A DNA stretch of 64,000 nucleotides from Streptomyces scabichelini (GTDB taxonomy: Bacteria; Actinomycetota; Actinomycetes; Streptomycetales; Streptomycetaceae). Numbering within the stretch: the first letter of the stretch is position 1; every line of letters begins with the position of its first letter. Below the pieces are notes generated by a model, which saw only the letters and a list, made by a program, of their open reading frames with translations, was not told the origin of the DNA and did no database searches. Shown one piece after another: positions 27,853 to 36,534 of the stretch. Position numbers and translations under genes: made by a program. The DNA lies in assembly GCF_011045015.1 (NCBI RefSeq), contig NZ_JAAKZY010000015.1:20769-84768 (forward strand). The letters run 5' to 3'.

Positions 27853-28886
27853 TCGCGGCCCATGTCCCGGTGGACGACGACCGTCTCCACTCCCTCGGAC
27901 ACCAGGCGGGCGGCGAGCTTCTCCGACATCGCGACGGAGCGGTGCTTGCCGCCGGTGCAGCCGACGGCGATCGTCACGTAACGCTTGCCCTCGCGGCGGT
28001 AGCCGGCCTGCACGAGGCGCAGCAGCTCGGCGTACCGGTCGAGGAACTCCTTGGCGCCGGGCTGGTTGAAGACGTACGCCGCGACCTCCTCGTTGAGGCC
28101 GGTGTACTGGCGCAGCTCAGGGACCCAGTGCGGGTTGGGCAGGAAGCGCATGTCCACGACCAGGTCGGCGTCGACCGGCAGGCCGTACTTGAAGCCGAAG
28201 GACATGACCGTGGCCCGCAGCTCGGGCTCCTCCTCGCCGGCGAACTGGGCGTCCATCTTGGCGCGCAGCTCGTGCACGTTCAGGCTGGAGGTGTCGATCA
28301 CCAGGTCGGCGTCGCCGCGCAGCTCGCGCAGCAGCTCACGCTCGGCGGCGATGCCGTCGACGATGCGGCCGTCGCCCTGGAGGGGGTGCGGACGGCGTAC
28401 GGATTCGAAGCGGCGCACCAGGGCGTCGTCGGAGGACTCCAGGAAGACGATCCGCCGGGTGACGTGCTTGGCCTCCAGGTCGGCGAGGGATTCGCGGAGG
28501 TTGTCGAAGAAACGGCGGCCCCGTACGTCGACGACGACCGCGATCCTGGCGACGTTGCCCTGGGAGCGGGCGCCGAGCTCCACCATGGTGGGGATCAGCG
28601 CGGGCGGCAGGTTGTCGACGACGAACCAGCCGAGGTCCTCCAGACACTTGGCTGCGGTGGACCGGCCCGCGCCGGACATGCCGGAGATGATCACCAGCTC
28701 GGGGATGGCCGCCTCGGGGACCCCGGCTGTTTCGATGCCCGTACTCACCTGTTCTCCGTCTTGCTGACCTGCTTCGGGCAGCGAGTGCTCTGCGCTCGCT
28801 TCCTTCTGCGGTTTCTCGTGTTCCGCCGTGTGCTCTGTTACCTGTTCCGCTGTGCGCTCTGTGTCGTGCGCGTCCTGCTCGTTCAT
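27849..28886 (-). CDS. rapZ: RNase adapter/nucleotide-binding protein RapZ
   Basis: A 345-aa P-loop protein of the RapZ/YvcJ family; in Enterobacteria RapZ links glucosamine-6-P supply to sRNA decay, while its actinobacterial role is less clear. Walker A is GMSGAGRST (about residues 68-76), with Arg where Lys is usual. Conserved C-terminal blocks are [32 protein letters not shown] and [18 protein letters not shown]. Residues 1-60 are a Glu/His/Thr-rich extension ([17 protein letters not shown]) that looks disordered. ATG 28886 overlaps the uvrC stop as ATGA. Confidence 0.93.
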   Translation of the reverse strand: MNEQDAHDTERTAEQVTEHTAEHEKPQKEASAEHSLPEAGQQDGEQVSTGIETAGVPEAAIPELVIISGMSGAGRSTAAKCLEDLGWFVVDNLPPALIPTMVELGARSQGNVARIAVVVDVRGRRFFDNLRESLADLEAKHVTRRIVFLESSDDALVRRFESVRRPHPLQGDGRIVDGIAAERELLRELRGDADLVIDTSSLNVHELRAKMDAQFAGEEEPELRATVMSFGFKYGLPVDADLVVDMRFLPNPHWVPELRQYTGLNEEVAAYVFNQPGAKEFLDRYAELLRLVQAGYRREGKRYVTIAVGCTGGKHRSVAMSEKLAARLVSEGVETVVVHRDMGRE

Positions 28887-30937
28887 GGCTCCTGCCCCCG
28901 TCGCTCGTCCGAGGCGCCCGCGGATACGGGCTCCCCCGCGGAACCCGCCGTCGTTTCGGGTCCTGCGTCTGCTACCTGTTCCTCGTCTTCAATGATCTCT
29001 CCAGTCGCCGTGTTCACGGCGGGGGCGGCCGGGGTCGCCTGGGCAAGGGCCACGGCGATCACCTCGGCCGTCTTGCGGCCTATGCCGGGAACCTCGCAGA
29101 TCTGCTCGATCGTCGCGGACCGAAGCTTCTTCAGCGAACCGAAATGCTTGATCAGCGCCTGTTTGCGCGTCTCGCCGAGGCCCGGCACGTCGTCCAGCGG
29201 GCTCGCCTTGAAGCGCCTGGCCCGCTTCGTGCGCTGGTAGGTGATCGCGAAGCGGTGCGCCTCGTCGCGTACACGCTGAAGAAGATAGAGCCCCTCGCTG
29301 GTGCGCGGGAGCACCACCGGGTCGTCGTCGCCGGGCAGCCAGACCTCTTCGAGGCGTTTGGCGAGACCGCAGACGACGATGTCGTCGATGCCGAGCTCGT
29401 CGAGGGCCTTCTGGGCGGCCGCGACCTGCGGCTGCCCGCCGTCGACGACGACGAGCTGCGGCGGGTACGCGAACCGCTTGGGCCGCCCGTCGTCCTCGGT
29501 GAGCGTGTTCTCCCCGTCCGCCCACTCGCCGGTCTTCTCCTTCTCGGCGAGGTAGCGCTTGAAGCGGCGGGTGATCACCTCGTGCATGGAGCGGACGTCG
29601 TCCTGGCCCGCGAAGCCCTTGATCTGGAAGCGGCGGTACTCGCTCTTGCGCTGAAGGCCGTCCTCGAAGACCACCATGGAGGCCACGACGTCGTCTCCCT
29701 GGAGATGCGAGATGTCGTAGCACTCGATCCGCAGGGGCGCGCTGTCCAGGTCGAGGGCCTCGGCGATCTCCTCCAGGGCGCGCGAGCGGGTGGTCAGGTC
29801 GGAGGCGCGCTTCGTCTTGTGCAGCCCGAGCGCCTGGAGCGCGTTGCGCTGCACGGTCTCCATGAGGGCCTTCTTGTCGCCGCGCTGCGGGATGCGCAGC
29901 GAGACATTGGACCCCCGGCGCGTGGTGAGCCACTCCTGCACGGGCTCCACCGGGTCGGGCAGCGCCGGGACGAGCACCTCCTTGGGTACGGAGTCGCCGG
30001 TCTCCTCGCCGTACAGCTGCTGGAGGGCGTGCTCGACGAGATCGCCGGTGGTGACGGCCTCCACCTTGTCCGTCACCCAGCCGCGCTGACCGCGCACGCG
30101 TCCGCCCCGTACGTGGAAGATCTGCACGGCGGCTTCCAGCTCGTCCTCGGCGACCGCCATCAGGTCGGCGTCCGTCGCGTCGGCCAGCACGACCGCGTTC
30201 TTCTCCATGGCCTTCTTGAGGGCCCCTATGTCGTCGCGGAGGCGGGCCGCCCGCTCGTACTCCATCTCCTCGGCCGCGTCCGTCATCTGCCGTTCCAGAC
30301 GACGGATGTACGTCCCCGTGCGGCCGGCCATGAAGTCGCAGAACTCCTCGGCGAGTTCGCGATGGTCCTCGGCGGAGACCCGCTCGACGCAGGGGGCCGA
30401 GCACTTGCCGATGTAGCCGAGCAGGCAGGGACGGCCGGTGCGCTCGGCGTTCTTGAAGACGCCGGCGGAGCAGGTGCGGACGGGGAAGACGCGCAGCAGG
30501 AGGTCCACGGTGTCGCGGATCGCCCACGCGTGCCCGTACGGGCCGAAGTACCGCACGCCCTTGCGCTTCTGGCCGCGCATCACCTGCACGCGCGGGAACC
30601 GCTCGTTCATCGTGACCGCGAGGTACGGGTAGCTCTTGTCGTCGCGGTACTTGACGTTGAACCGGGGGTCGTACTCCTTGATCCAGGAGTACTCCAGCTG
30701 CAGCGCCTCGACCTCCGTGGACACCACCGTCCACTCCACCGACGCGGCCGTCGTGACCATGGTGCGCGTACGCGGATGGAGGCCTGCCAGGTCCTGGAAG
30801 TAGCTGGCCAGGCGCTGGCGCAGGCTCTTCGCCTTTCCTACGTAGATCACCCGGCGGTGCTCGTCGCGGAACTTGTAGACCCCCGGCGAGTCGGGGATCT
30901 GCCCCGGCTTGGGGCGGTAGCTGGAGGGGTCGGCCAT
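28883..30937 (-). CDS. uvrC: UvrABC system protein C (excinuclease)
   Basis: UvrC makes both incisions around a bulky lesion in nucleotide excision repair. The 684-aa protein has the N-terminal GIY-YIG nuclease ([26 protein letters not shown] in outline, residues ~13-90), the UVR/UvrB-binding helix pair ([24 protein letters not shown], ~210-235), the RNase H-like nuclease ([21 protein letters not shown] and VDGGQPQV) and C-terminal helix-hairpin-helix motifs ([21 protein letters not shown]). A Glu/Gly-rich tail ends the protein. ATG 30937 is 7 nt past a RecA-NDp-type -10, predicting a leaderless mRNA. It heads uvrC-rapZ-yvcK-whiA. Confidence 0.97.
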   Translation of the reverse strand: MADPSSYRPKPGQIPDSPGVYKFRDEHRRVIYVGKAKSLRQRLASYFQDLAGLHPRTRTMVTTAASVEWTVVSTEVEALQLEYSWIKEYDPRFNVKYRDDKSYPYLAVTMNERFPRVQVMRGQKRKGVRYFGPYGHAWAIRDTVDLLLRVFPVRTCSAGVFKNAERTGRPCLLGYIGKCSAPCVERVSAEDHRELAEEFCDFMAGRTGTYIRRLERQMTDAAEEMEYERAARLRDDIGALKKAMEKNAVVLADATDADLMAVAEDELEAAVQIFHVRGGRVRGQRGWVTDKVEAVTTGDLVEHALQQLYGEETGDSVPKEVLVPALPDPVEPVQEWLTTRRGSNVSLRIPQRGDKKALMETVQRNALQALGLHKTKRASDLTTRSRALEEIAEALDLDSAPLRIECYDISHLQGDDVVASMVVFEDGLQRKSEYRRFQIKGFAGQDDVRSMHEVITRRFKRYLAEKEKTGEWADGENTLTEDDGRPKRFAYPPQLVVVDGGQPQVAAAQKALDELGIDDIVVCGLAKRLEEVWLPGDDDPVVLPRTSEGLYLLQRVRDEAHRFAITYQRTKRARRFKASPLDDVPGLGETRKQALIKHFGSLKKLRSATIEQICEVPGIGRKTAEVIAVALAQATPAAPAVNTATGEIIEDEEQVADAGPETTAGSAGEPVSAGASDERRGQEP

Positions 30938-30944
30938 GTCTCAC

Positions 30945-30966
30945 ACCCTACTGGCGAGGTGTGACA
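30945..30966 (-). promoter_or_regulatory. RecA-independent DNA-damage promoter of uvrC
   Basis: Minus strand: TGTCA (30966-30962), 11 nt, TAGGGT (30950-30945), then 7 nt to the ATG. This fits the RecA-NDp pattern TTGTCRGTG-N8-TANNNT in spacing, though its GTG part reads CAC. The same layout occurs at uvrA, uvrB and ogt. Confidence 0.6.
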
Positions 30967-30977
30967 GCGCGGCGGCC

Positions 30978-31034
30978 CTGTGGACGGAGCCGCAGTGCCC
31001 CCTGTGGATGGGCACGCTGTGGCTCTGTGGACGG
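30978..31034. repeat. Three DnaA-box-like repeats with 23-24 bp period
   Basis: TGTGGACGG (30979-30987), TGTGGATGG (31003-31011) and TGTGGACGG (31026-31034) lie in imperfect 23-24-bp repeats after the response-regulator stop. Read on the minus strand they are CCGTCCACA, CCATCCACA and CCGTCCACA, each 7 of 9 to a DnaA box (TTGTCCACA or TTATCCACA). Confidence 0.45.
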
Positions 31035-31058
31035 GAACGTTGTGGCCCCTGAACGGGG

Positions 31059-31730
31059 TCAGCGCGACTCCAGAAACGTGAGGACGGCGAGGACGCGACG
31101 GTGGTCGTCGGCAGCCTCCGGCAGGCGCAGTTTGCCCAGGATGCTTCGGACGTGCTTCTCGACGGTGCCCTCGGTCACCCACAGCCGGCGGCCGATGCCG
31201 GCGTTGGAGCGGCCCTCCGCCATGAGGGCCAGGACCTCGCGCTCCCGGGCACTGAGGACGGCCAGGGGATCGTCCCGGCGCTGGGCTGTGACCAGTTCCC
31301 GCACCAGGGAGGGATCGACGACCGAGCCGCCCTTGCTGATCCGGTCCAGGGCCTCGATGAACTCGTCCACGACCGTGACCCGGCTCTTGAGGAGATAGCC
31401 GATCCGGCGACCGCCGGCCAGCAACTCCAGGGCGTCCTCGACCTCCACGAACGCGGACAGGACGAGGATGCCGAGCGAGGGGTGGCGCTCACGGATCGTG
31501 CGGGCCGCCTTCAGGCCCTCGGTGGAGTGGTTCGGGGGCATCCTTATGTCGACGATGACCAGATCCGGACGGCGTTCCTCGACCAGCTCGAGGAGCCGGC
31601 CCGCGTCGCCCGCCTGGCCCGCCACCTCGTATCCGAGTCGTTCGCAGAGGCTGGCCAGACCCTCCCTGAGCAGGACGTCGTCGTCCGCGAGGACGACCCT
31701 CCCGCGCGCGGGCCGCTGTGCTGCGTCCAT
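31059..31730 (-). CDS. NarL/LuxR-family response regulator
   Basis: A 223-aa two-component regulator. The receiver (about residues 11-130) has the acidic pair in LADDD, phospho-acceptor Asp61 (VIVDIRMPP), the Thr/Ser position in LVLSAF and Lys in YLLKSR. The C-terminal LuxR HTH is LSAREREVLALMAEGRSNAGIGRRL...EKHVRSILGKLRL. ATG 31730 follows GGGGGAG by 6 nt. It is probably the partner of the histidine kinase ending at 32240. The two are separated by a terminator and by a palindrome (31797-31814) shared with the lipoprotein/receiver intergenic region, a likely binding site for this regulator. Confidence 0.92.
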   Translation of the reverse strand: MDAAQRPARGRVVLADDDVLLREGLASLCERLGYEVAGQAGDAGRLLELVEERRPDLVIVDIRMPPNHSTEGLKAARTIRERHPSLGILVLSAFVEVEDALELLAGGRRIGYLLKSRVTVVDEFIEALDRISKGGSVVDPSLVRELVTAQRRDDPLAVLSAREREVLALMAEGRSNAGIGRRLWVTEGTVEKHVRSILGKLRLPEAADDHRRVLAVLTFLESR

Positions 31731-31796
31731 GGTCGCTCCCCCGTCCGCTTGCCCGACCGGTGTGGTGCGCCTCCAACAGCCTGCCTGACATGGCCA

Positions 31797-31814
31797 CTTA
31801 CGGCTAGCAGGAAG
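31797..31814. promoter_or_regulatory. Shared palindromic operator, copy 1 (TTACGGCTAGCAGGAA core)
   Basis: CTTACGGCTAGCAGGAAG lies between the divergent response-regulator gene and the small ORF at 31821. Its 16-bp core matches the element at 36483-36502 at 14 of 16 positions (TTNCGGCTAGCNGGAA). Its right arm also provides the GGAAGG ribosome-binding site of the small ORF. Confidence 0.55.
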
Positions 31815-31820
31815 GACACG

Positions 31821-32135
31821 ATGGCGGCGGACCGGAAACCCCCTTTGGGGGCTGGCCCTGACGACACGGGGGCCGCGCGGGGCCGATGCTCGTACCAGTG
31901 CAGATGCGGTGGACCGGCCGGCCCGGGCGAGGGGCGGCGATCGACGGACGAAGGGCTGCGGGCGATGCGACGGATGCGGATCGAGAAACCACGGCGGTCG
32001 GTCCGCGTCCGCGCATACGCGGACGAGGAGCGGTACGGCGACGGTGTGCTGTCCGGCCTCGATCCGCGGGACCTCGACGTCGTACGCGCCAAGCGCCTCC
32101 AGTCGGCACGACACGGCGGGACTCCCCGCCCCTGA
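31821..32135 (+). CDS. Hypothetical protein, 104 aa, in the sensory locus
   Basis: No family recognised. ATG 31821 has a good ribosome-binding site (GGAAGGA), and third-position GC is high in the second half. The N-terminal half is Gly/Arg/Cys-rich (YQCRCGGPAGPGEGRR, three cysteines near residues 23-29). The second half is charged (RMRIEKPRRSVRVRAYADEERYGDG, then LSGLDPRDLDVVRAKRLQSARHG). It reads opposite to the kinase and regulator and starts 7 bp after the shared palindrome, so it could be a target of the two-component system. A reading-frame artefact is possible. Confidence 0.45.
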   Translation: MAADRKPPLGAGPDDTGAARGRCSYQCRCGGPAGPGEGRRSTDEGLRAMRRMRIEKPRRSVRVRAYADEERYGDGVLSGLDPRDLDVVRAKRLQSARHGGTPRP

Positions 32136-32167
32136 AGCCGGACGGTTGCCTCACCGTCCGCACAGAC

Positions 32168-32239
32168 CGCCCGGAGCGTACGCAGTGACCGAGTCCAGGA
32201 CTCCCCCTCGTTGGACCCCTGCCGCGTACGCTCCGGGCG
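32168..32239. terminator. Long inverted repeat ending the kinase operon
   Basis: CGCCCGGAGCGTACGC (32168-32183) pairs perfectly with 32224-32239 around a 40-nt loop. The right arm abuts the kinase stop codon (32240-32242). It also lies 33 bp after the stop of the small + strand ORF, so it may terminate both. Confidence 0.75.
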
Positions 32240-34996
32240 TCACATGTCCGGCGACGGCCCTCCGCCCGCGTCCGGGGACAGCTCCGGCAGCGGCAGCCGT
32301 ACGGTCATCGTGGTGCCGTCGTCCGGCGGGCTGCTGATGGTCAGTCTGCCGCCGATCGCCTCGACCCGGTCGGTGAGCCCGATCAGTCCGGAGCCACCGC
32401 GGGGCTCCGCTCCCCCGACCCCGTCGTCCCGTACGACGACCTCCAGGACGTCGTCGTACGTCCGCGCCCGCACCTCGACCACGGTGGCGCGCGCGTGCTT
32501 GGCGGCGTTGGTGAGGCATTCGGAGATCACGTAGTAGACGGCCACTTCGGTCTGCTCCGGCAGGCGGGTTCGCGGCAGTTGCAGGTCGAGCTCCACGGGG
32601 ACGGCGGAGCGCCGGGCCAGGGCGCGCAGGGCGGGGCCCAGGCCGCCCTTGGAGAGGATGGCCGGGTGGATGCCCCGGGAGATCTGCAGGACATCCTCGA
32701 AGACGTCGTCCAGACCCTTGCCGATGTGGGCCAACTGCTCGACCAGCTCGGCCGGTTGGTCCGCCGCCATGGACTCGGCCATCCGCAGATCCAGTTGGAG
32801 CGAGACCAGTCGCTGCTGGACGCCGTCGTGCAGATCGCGCTCGATACGGCGGCGGGACGCGTCCGAGGCGGCCACCACGCGCGCGCGTGAAGCGGCCAGT
32901 TGGTCGCGGCTGTCGGCGTTGGCGATGGCGGTGGCGATGAGTTCGGTGAAGTCGGCGAGGCGCGACTCGGTCCCCGTAGGCAGCGGTTCCGGGCGCGACG
33001 AGGAGGCGACGACGGCACCCCACAGGCGGTCGTCGACGACGATGGGCGCCCCTACGGAGCGGCCGACGCGGGCCGCCCGCTGTGTCCGGGCCACCTCCCC
33101 CGCCGCCTCCTCGCCCCCCGTCGCGGGCGCATGGGCGGAGCCCAGTACGGTGGCGGCGCCGTCGGCCTCGTACCGCAGGACCGCCGCGGAAGTGGTGCTG
33201 AGCAGTCGCCCCACCTCCTGCGCGACGGCCGTGAAGACCTGGTCCGGCGGGACGCCGCGGGCCACCAGGGTGGCGACGTTGCGCAGGGCGGCCTGTTCGC
33301 GGGTGGCGCGGCGGCTCTCGGTGACGTCCCGCGCGGTGGCGTAGATCAGTCCCTCGTCGGTCACCGGGCGGGCGATCCACTGAAGCCAGCACTCGGTGCC
33401 GTCGCCGCGCACATACCGGTTCTCGAACTGACGGTGCTCGACGCCTGCCGCCAGCCGGTCGAGGGCGGCCAGCGAGCGTTCCCGGTCTTCCGGGTGGATG
33501 AAGTCGGTCCATGGCTTGGAGAGCAGTGTTTCGGCGGAGTACCCCAAGATGCGCTCGAAGGCCGGGTTGACGCGCTTGAAGTAGCCGTCCAGGCCCGCGA
33601 TGCACAGCAGGTCCAGGGAGAGGTTGAAGATGCTCTCCAGCTCCCGTTCGGCCTTGTGGCGCCGCCCGTGGGCCGCGGCGAAGGACGCCATGGTGCCGTT
33701 CATGCCGCTCAGCAGCTGCGCCCAGGTCCCGTCGAAGGCGGCGACGTCGGCGCGGTGGCCGAGCCGGTTGTCGTCGATCGCCGTGTTCATGGTGCGGATC
33801 TCGGCGGCGAACCGCTCGCTGCTCACATGGAGTTCGCGGAAGGTGTCGGCGACGTCGCCGATCTCGTCGCGTCCCGTGTAGCGGATGTCGTGCGACAGGT
33901 CTCCGGCCGTGAGGGCGTTGGCGCCTTCGGAGACCTCGTCGAGCGGGCGGGTGATCGAGCGGCGGAGGGCCAGGGCGAGGACGGTGACGGCGAGAAGCAT
34001 CACTACGGAGAGGGCCAGTTCGCCTTCGCCACGGTTCTTGACGGCTTGCAGGTCGTGGTCGGCGTCGGTGGTCAGTTCGTCCATGGTCGCGTCCGCGATG
34101 TCGCGCAGGGCGGCGAGGCGGTCGCTGGACGCGGTCAGCCAGCGCTCCAGGGAAGGGAGTTTCGCGGTGTCGCCGTAGGTCAGGGCCTCGCGCGTGGCGC
34201 GGACGGTGCGGCCCGCGGGCTGGAGCAGCACACCGGACAGCCGGGCCTGGAGCCGCCCCGACACGTTCCGCCGGAAGGTTTCGAGCTGGGCGGTCTCCAG
34301 TACCTGCCAGCGGCCGACGGTGGCGACCCGGGCGTCCGCGGGCGCGGCCGCGAGGAGTCCGGCCAGCTCGACGCGTTCGCGCTCGGCGGCCTCGATGGCC
34401 TCCAGGGCGCCCACGTAAGCGTCGGCGGACCGGCCGGCGTCCCGGGAGGGGCGGCTGGAGTCGAGATCGTGGATGGTCTTCAGCAGGCCGTCGATGATGC
34501 TCGCGTAGCTCCGCTCGATCCCGGGTCCGGTGAGCGAGCCGCTGCCCGCCTCCAGTCTGGCCGCGCGGAGTTGGCGGCGCGTCGCGTCGAGTCGGCCGGG
34601 GATGTCGAGGTGTCCGGTCCGGTCGGCGGCACGGGCGTTCGCGGCGGTGAGTGCCCGGTCCGTCGCGCGCCGGGCCGCGGTTCGTTCGTCGGTCACGCCC
34701 GGCCGGTCCGGACGTATCTCAGCGAGGACCGTCGTAAAGCGCTCGCGGGCCAGGGCCTCGGTGAGCGCGGCGGTGTCGAACGAGACGCGCGTGGCGGCCC
34801 TGAAGTCCCGCAGAGTGCGGGCCTCCTGCCACTGGGCCATGGCCGAGAAGACCGTGAAGGCGAGCAGTCCGGAGACCGGCAGCAGGACCAGCAGCATGAG
34901 CTTGGTGCCGACGCGCAGTCGGGCCAGCAGCGGGACTCTGGCACCCGCCTCGCCGGTTCTGCCGGTCCTCCTCGTACCTCTGCCGACGGCTTTCAT
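32240..34996 (-). CDS. NarL-family sensor histidine kinase (NIT-HAMP-PAS-GAF-HisKA_3)
   Basis: A 918-aa membrane sensor. Order: basic N terminus, helix 1 (KLMLLVLLPVSGLLAFTVFSA, ~32-53), a ~280-residue extracellular helical domain like nitrate/nitrite-sensing (NIT) domains, helix 2 (LALSVVMLLAVTVLALAL, ~330), HAMP, PAS (IFNLSLDLLCIAGLDGYFKRVNPAFERILGYS in outline, ~455-570), GAF (~590-700), then the dimerisation His near residue 723 (RDLHDGVQQR) and HATPase (LTNAAKHARA, DDGVGG). ATG 34996 overlaps the stop of the solute-binding lipoprotein gene (ATGA), so the two are made together, probably with the lipoprotein as ligand receptor. The partner regulator is likely the gene at 31059. Confidence 0.93.
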   Translation of the reverse strand: MKAVGRGTRRTGRTGEAGARVPLLARLRVGTKLMLLVLLPVSGLLAFTVFSAMAQWQEARTLRDFRAATRVSFDTAALTEALARERFTTVLAEIRPDRPGVTDERTAARRATDRALTAANARAADRTGHLDIPGRLDATRRQLRAARLEAGSGSLTGPGIERSYASIIDGLLKTIHDLDSSRPSRDAGRSADAYVGALEAIEAAERERVELAGLLAAAPADARVATVGRWQVLETAQLETFRRNVSGRLQARLSGVLLQPAGRTVRATREALTYGDTAKLPSLERWLTASSDRLAALRDIADATMDELTTDADHDLQAVKNRGEGELALSVVMLLAVTVLALALRRSITRPLDEVSEGANALTAGDLSHDIRYTGRDEIGDVADTFRELHVSSERFAAEIRTMNTAIDDNRLGHRADVAAFDGTWAQLLSGMNGTMASFAAAHGRRHKAERELESIFNLSLDLLCIAGLDGYFKRVNPAFERILGYSAETLLSKPWTDFIHPEDRERSLAALDRLAAGVEHRQFENRYVRGDGTECWLQWIARPVTDEGLIYATARDVTESRRATREQAALRNVATLVARGVPPDQVFTAVAQEVGRLLSTTSAAVLRYEADGAATVLGSAHAPATGGEEAAGEVARTQRAARVGRSVGAPIVVDDRLWGAVVASSSRPEPLPTGTESRLADFTELIATAIANADSRDQLAASRARVVAASDASRRRIERDLHDGVQQRLVSLQLDLRMAESMAADQPAELVEQLAHIGKGLDDVFEDVLQISRGIHPAILSKGGLGPALRALARRSAVPVELDLQLPRTRLPEQTEVAVYYVISECLTNAAKHARATVVEVRARTYDDVLEVVVRDDGVGGAEPRGGSGLIGLTDRVEAIGGRLTISSPPDDGTTMTVRLPLPELSPDAGGGPSPDM

Positions 34997-36363
34997 GGCC
35001 CGGCCGACGGATAGCCCTGGTGGTCGGCCAGATCCTTGTCGATCCGGCGGACCGCATCGTCCAGGGCGGCCTTGACCGGGGCACGGTCGACCATGATCTT
35101 CACGAACGCCCGCGCGAAGGCCCCGGTGACCGCCGGATAGGCCGGGGTCTGCGGCCGCGGCCGGGCCACACCGCTCTTCAGCTGCTCGATGAACAGCCGC
35201 TCGGCACCGCCCTCGGCGAACCGGGGCGAGAGCTCGACGGCACTGTCCGTCGCCGGAATCGCTCCGTTGGCCTGACTCATGCGGCGCACCTCCTGAGGCC
35301 GCAGGAGGTACGCGAGGAACCGCCAGGCCGCGTCACCGTCGGTGGCGCCCGCTGTGATGCCCCACTGCCAGGAACCCATACCGGTGACGGTCCCCTTGCC
35401 GAAGTCGGGCAGCGGAACGATCTCCACGTCGTCCGGGAACGCCTCGGTGTACTCGCCGAACAACCAGTGCCCCACCCAGGAGACAGGGCTGCGCCCCTTT
35501 GTGAACGCCTTGTCGTCCGTGTTGGGGTCGATCAGCCCCTCCTTGGCCCAACTCTGCATGACGGTCATCGCGCCGACCGCCTCCGGCCCGTTCAGGAAGC
35601 CGTCCGCCGTACGGTGGTCCTCGGGATCGATGAGGTCGCCGCCGGCCGACCAGATCGCGGGCGCGAAGCCGTACGTGTTCCACTCGTCGCCCGAGAGCGT
35701 GTCGTTGATGCGCAGGTCGAGGGGTTTTTCATAGCCCTCCTTGCGCAGCTTTCGCAGGATGCCGGTCAGTTCGGTGGCCGTCCAGGCGTCGTCGGGGCCG
35801 CTCGGCACCCGGACGCCGGCCTGCTTCAGCACGGAGGGGCGTACGTAGAGGCCGAGTCCGGAGTCAAAGGTGCCGACGCCCCACAATCGGCCCCCATAGG
35901 TGCCCTGTTGGCGGATCGAGGGCAGGAGATCGGACTTCACGCTCTCGGGCACACAGGAGTCGATCGGCTTCAACTTGCCTGACCACGCGTAGTTGTAGAG
36001 ATGCGGGCCGTCGAAGTCGAGCAGGTCGGGCAGCTCGCCGCTTTCGGCCGCCGAGAGGACCAGCTCGGTGTACGGGCGCTCCTCGGGCAGGGTGATCAGC
36101 TCGACCTGCACGTCTTTCTGGGCACCGTTGAAGTCCTTGACCTGGCGGCGCAGCGTGTCGAGTTCTCCGCTCGGGCCCGCGTGGAACCACACGGTGATGT
36201 CGGTGGTGCCGCCGAGCTTTCCGTCGCAGGTCGTGTCGCCGCGCTCCGCGGAGCGTTCACCGTCGCCTCCGCCCCCGCCGCAGCTTGCGACCAGCAGGGC
36301 GGCGGACAGCGCGCCCGCGAGGAGCAGGCGGCGCGTCCCGGATCTCCTGTTGAGCAGCTTCAT
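34993..36363 (-). CDS. Extracellular solute-binding lipoprotein (sugar-type, family 1)
   Basis: A 456-aa exported lipoprotein: basic start MKLLNRRSGTRR, hydrophobic stretch, lipobox LVASC with Cys near residue 29, then a Gly linker. The body is a carbohydrate-type binding protein (TDITVWFHAGPSGELDTLRRQVKDF; ELPDLLDFDGPHLYNYAWSG; WGVGTFDSGLGLYVRPSVL; GSWQWGITAGATDGDAAWRFLAYLLRPQEV, all in outline). No ABC permease or ATPase gene is adjacent; instead its stop overlaps the start of a histidine kinase. That suggests a sensing rather than transport role. Start ATG 36363, or GTG 36366 one codon earlier. Confidence 0.9.
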   Translation of the reverse strand: MKLLNRRSGTRRLLLAGALSAALLVASCGGGGGDGERSAERGDTTCDGKLGGTTDITVWFHAGPSGELDTLRRQVKDFNGAQKDVQVELITLPEERPYTELVLSAAESGELPDLLDFDGPHLYNYAWSGKLKPIDSCVPESVKSDLLPSIRQQGTYGGRLWGVGTFDSGLGLYVRPSVLKQAGVRVPSGPDDAWTATELTGILRKLRKEGYEKPLDLRINDTLSGDEWNTYGFAPAIWSAGGDLIDPEDHRTADGFLNGPEAVGAMTVMQSWAKEGLIDPNTDDKAFTKGRSPVSWVGHWLFGEYTEAFPDDVEIVPLPDFGKGTVTGMGSWQWGITAGATDGDAAWRFLAYLLRPQEVRRMSQANGAIPATDSAVELSPRFAEGGAERLFIEQLKSGVARPRPQTPAYPAVTGAFARAFVKIMVDRAPVKAALDDAVRRIDKDLADHQGYPSAGP

Positions 36364-36482
36364 CACGCATCCCCACCCGACCGACAGGACACGGTCACCC
36401 CAGGGCATCGACATGCTACCGCCGGTGACCCACCACTGCTCTCCGTAAACAGGAGGCAATTTTCCGGCACAGGCCGTCAGCA

Positions 36483-36502
36483 CTTTCCGGCTAGCGGGAA
36501 AG
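36483..36502. promoter_or_regulatory. Shared palindromic operator, copy 2 (CTTTCC-N-GCTAGC-N-GGAAAG)
   Basis: CTTTCCGGCTAGCGGGAAAG is an 18/20 inverted repeat between the divergent lipoprotein (start 36363, minus) and receiver (start 36535, plus) genes. A half site TTTTCCGGC lies at 36460-36468. Its core matches the element upstream of the LuxR-type regulator gene (31797-31814). Confidence 0.6.
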
Positions 36503-36534
36503 CCAAGGTGCACACCGGTTGGGAAGCTGTCCGC

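Noticed and set aside
30978..31034. Chromosome origin suggested by the DnaA-box-like triplet
   Set aside because: dnaA and dnaN are absent, only three imperfect boxes are present and there is no AT-rich unwinding region.
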